From the NCBI GenBank assembly GCA_014529385.2, contig CM043968.1, positions 22,819,013 to 22,883,012 of the forward strand: a stretch of DNA of 64,000 bases, in the 5' to 3' direction. How positions within the stretch are numbered: position 1 is the stretch's first letter; each line of letters starts with the position of its first letter. Origin of the DNA: Adiantum capillus-veneris. Its lineage: Eukaryota; Streptophyta; Polypodiopsida; Polypodiales; Pteridaceae. This document shows positions 63,447 through 64,000 of the stretch, piece after piece. Below the pieces are notes generated by a model. The model worked only from the letters and a program-made list of their open reading frames with translations. It did not search any database and was not told where the DNA came from. The translations under genes and the position numbers were made by a program.

Positions 63447-63481
63447 ATGTTATTAACACTCCATGAGAGTGTTAATAACAT
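63447..63481. repeat. Perfect 15 bp inverted repeat, 5 bp loop
   Basis: ATGTTATTAACACTC, CATGA, GAGTGTTAATAACAT. The arms are exactly complementary. It lies shortly after gene B sequence stops being recognisable. Confidence 0.85.
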
Positions 63482-63760
63482 CAAATTCACAAGCACGTAT
63501 TGGAACCGGCCTTTCCTATTAGCCTGGCGGTATTTTCAGTTGGCCCGGTGGGGCCTGATGGGCAAGCTGTCATACACAACAGACTCGACTATATCCTCCT
63601 CTTGTCCCCCATTTTTGGAGGTGGCTATATAAACAATGTCTCAGACTTGCCTCATCTGTTTTGGCACACTTGTTGCCTTATTTGAGGTCCTGGTTTTCAT
63701 TCAGGTAGCTTTGATTCCTATGTTTTTTAACAACATGAATTGTTATGACTGCTTTCCCTT
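63482..63760. other. No supported gene
   Basis: Short ORFs on both strands (for example from 63636) have no recognised motif. This may be flank beyond a rearrangement. Confidence 0.4.
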
Positions 63761-64000
63761 GGTGGGTGTCTGCCTGGAAACAGATTTGGGTAGGGAGCAT
63801 CCTTGCGGAGGGTATAGGTGGTGCAAGTGCTTGGGGTTCATTTCTATGGTTGGAATGGAGCACTCCTCATTAGTACAGCTACATATTGTTTGTTACATAT
63901 AGTTACCTCTGTTGGGTGTCTATCCGCATGGAAATAGGTTTGGGTAGGGAGCATCCTTGCGGAGGGTATAGGTGGTGCAAGTGCTTGGGGCTCATTTCTA
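63761..64000. repeat. Tandem duplication with 150 bp period at the window edge
   Basis: The block GGTGGGTGTCTGCC...GGGTAGGGAGCATCCTTGCG...GGGGTTCATTTCTA (63761-63846) recurs at 63911-64000 with few changes. More copies may follow outside the window. Confidence 0.85.

Overview
The window is repeat-rich nuclear DNA of a land plant. No intact host gene was recognised. Evidence for a plant: LTR retrotransposons primed from initiator tRNA-Met (TGGTATCAGAGC), a chromodomain Ty3/Gypsy element, Tnt1-like Ty1/Copia elements, and an HAD/FCP1-like gene with the plant-type D-x-N-G-x-L-L motif. Long GA/CT tracts and the repeat load suggest a large genome, perhaps a fern or other non-flowering plant; that last point is a guess.

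Layout. 1-3272 (+) and 14822-9288 (-) are two parts of one chromovirus, split by an inversion. 3273-6853 (-) and 14823-23007 are two parts of a two-gene DNA transposon, here called copy 1, split by the same inversion. Its gene B is DDE-transposase-like. Its gene A joins an acidic/coiled-coil region, a RING-like zinc motif and an HAD/FCP1-like phosphatase domain. The genes converge tail to tail, and 31-32 bp inverted ends lie outside them. 23020-36290 is an old Gypsy element, into which a Copia element with 192 bp LTRs inserted (5 bp target duplication GCTCC). A second inversion (about 23.6-33.5 kb) has separated the two LTRs of that Copia element. Remains of another Copia element and a LINE endonuclease fragment also lie there.

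36.4-47.7 kb holds copy 2 of the A/B transposon: gene A (+), a 4 kb insertion with Copia remains, and the C-terminal end of gene B (-). 47693-58853 is a minus-strand LTR retrotransposon that contains copy 3 (gene A at 50.7-54.7 kb, exon 1 of gene B at 55.8-55.07 kb). 59.1-63.4 kb holds the N-terminal and central parts of a gene B (+), probably from copy 2 and flipped by a third rearrangement. The right edge has a hairpin and a tandem duplication.

The main signal is the A/B transposon. In each copy the introns are packed with a short motif private to that copy (AGTACCAAA; the palindrome GTATGCTAGTTAGCATAC; AAAGTGCTT/AAGTGGT). In copies 1 and 2 the motif fills introns of both genes and a related string lies in the candidate terminal repeats. 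All three copies carry stops or frameshifts, so they are fossils. All function calls for genes A and B are inference from motifs; no database search was possible.
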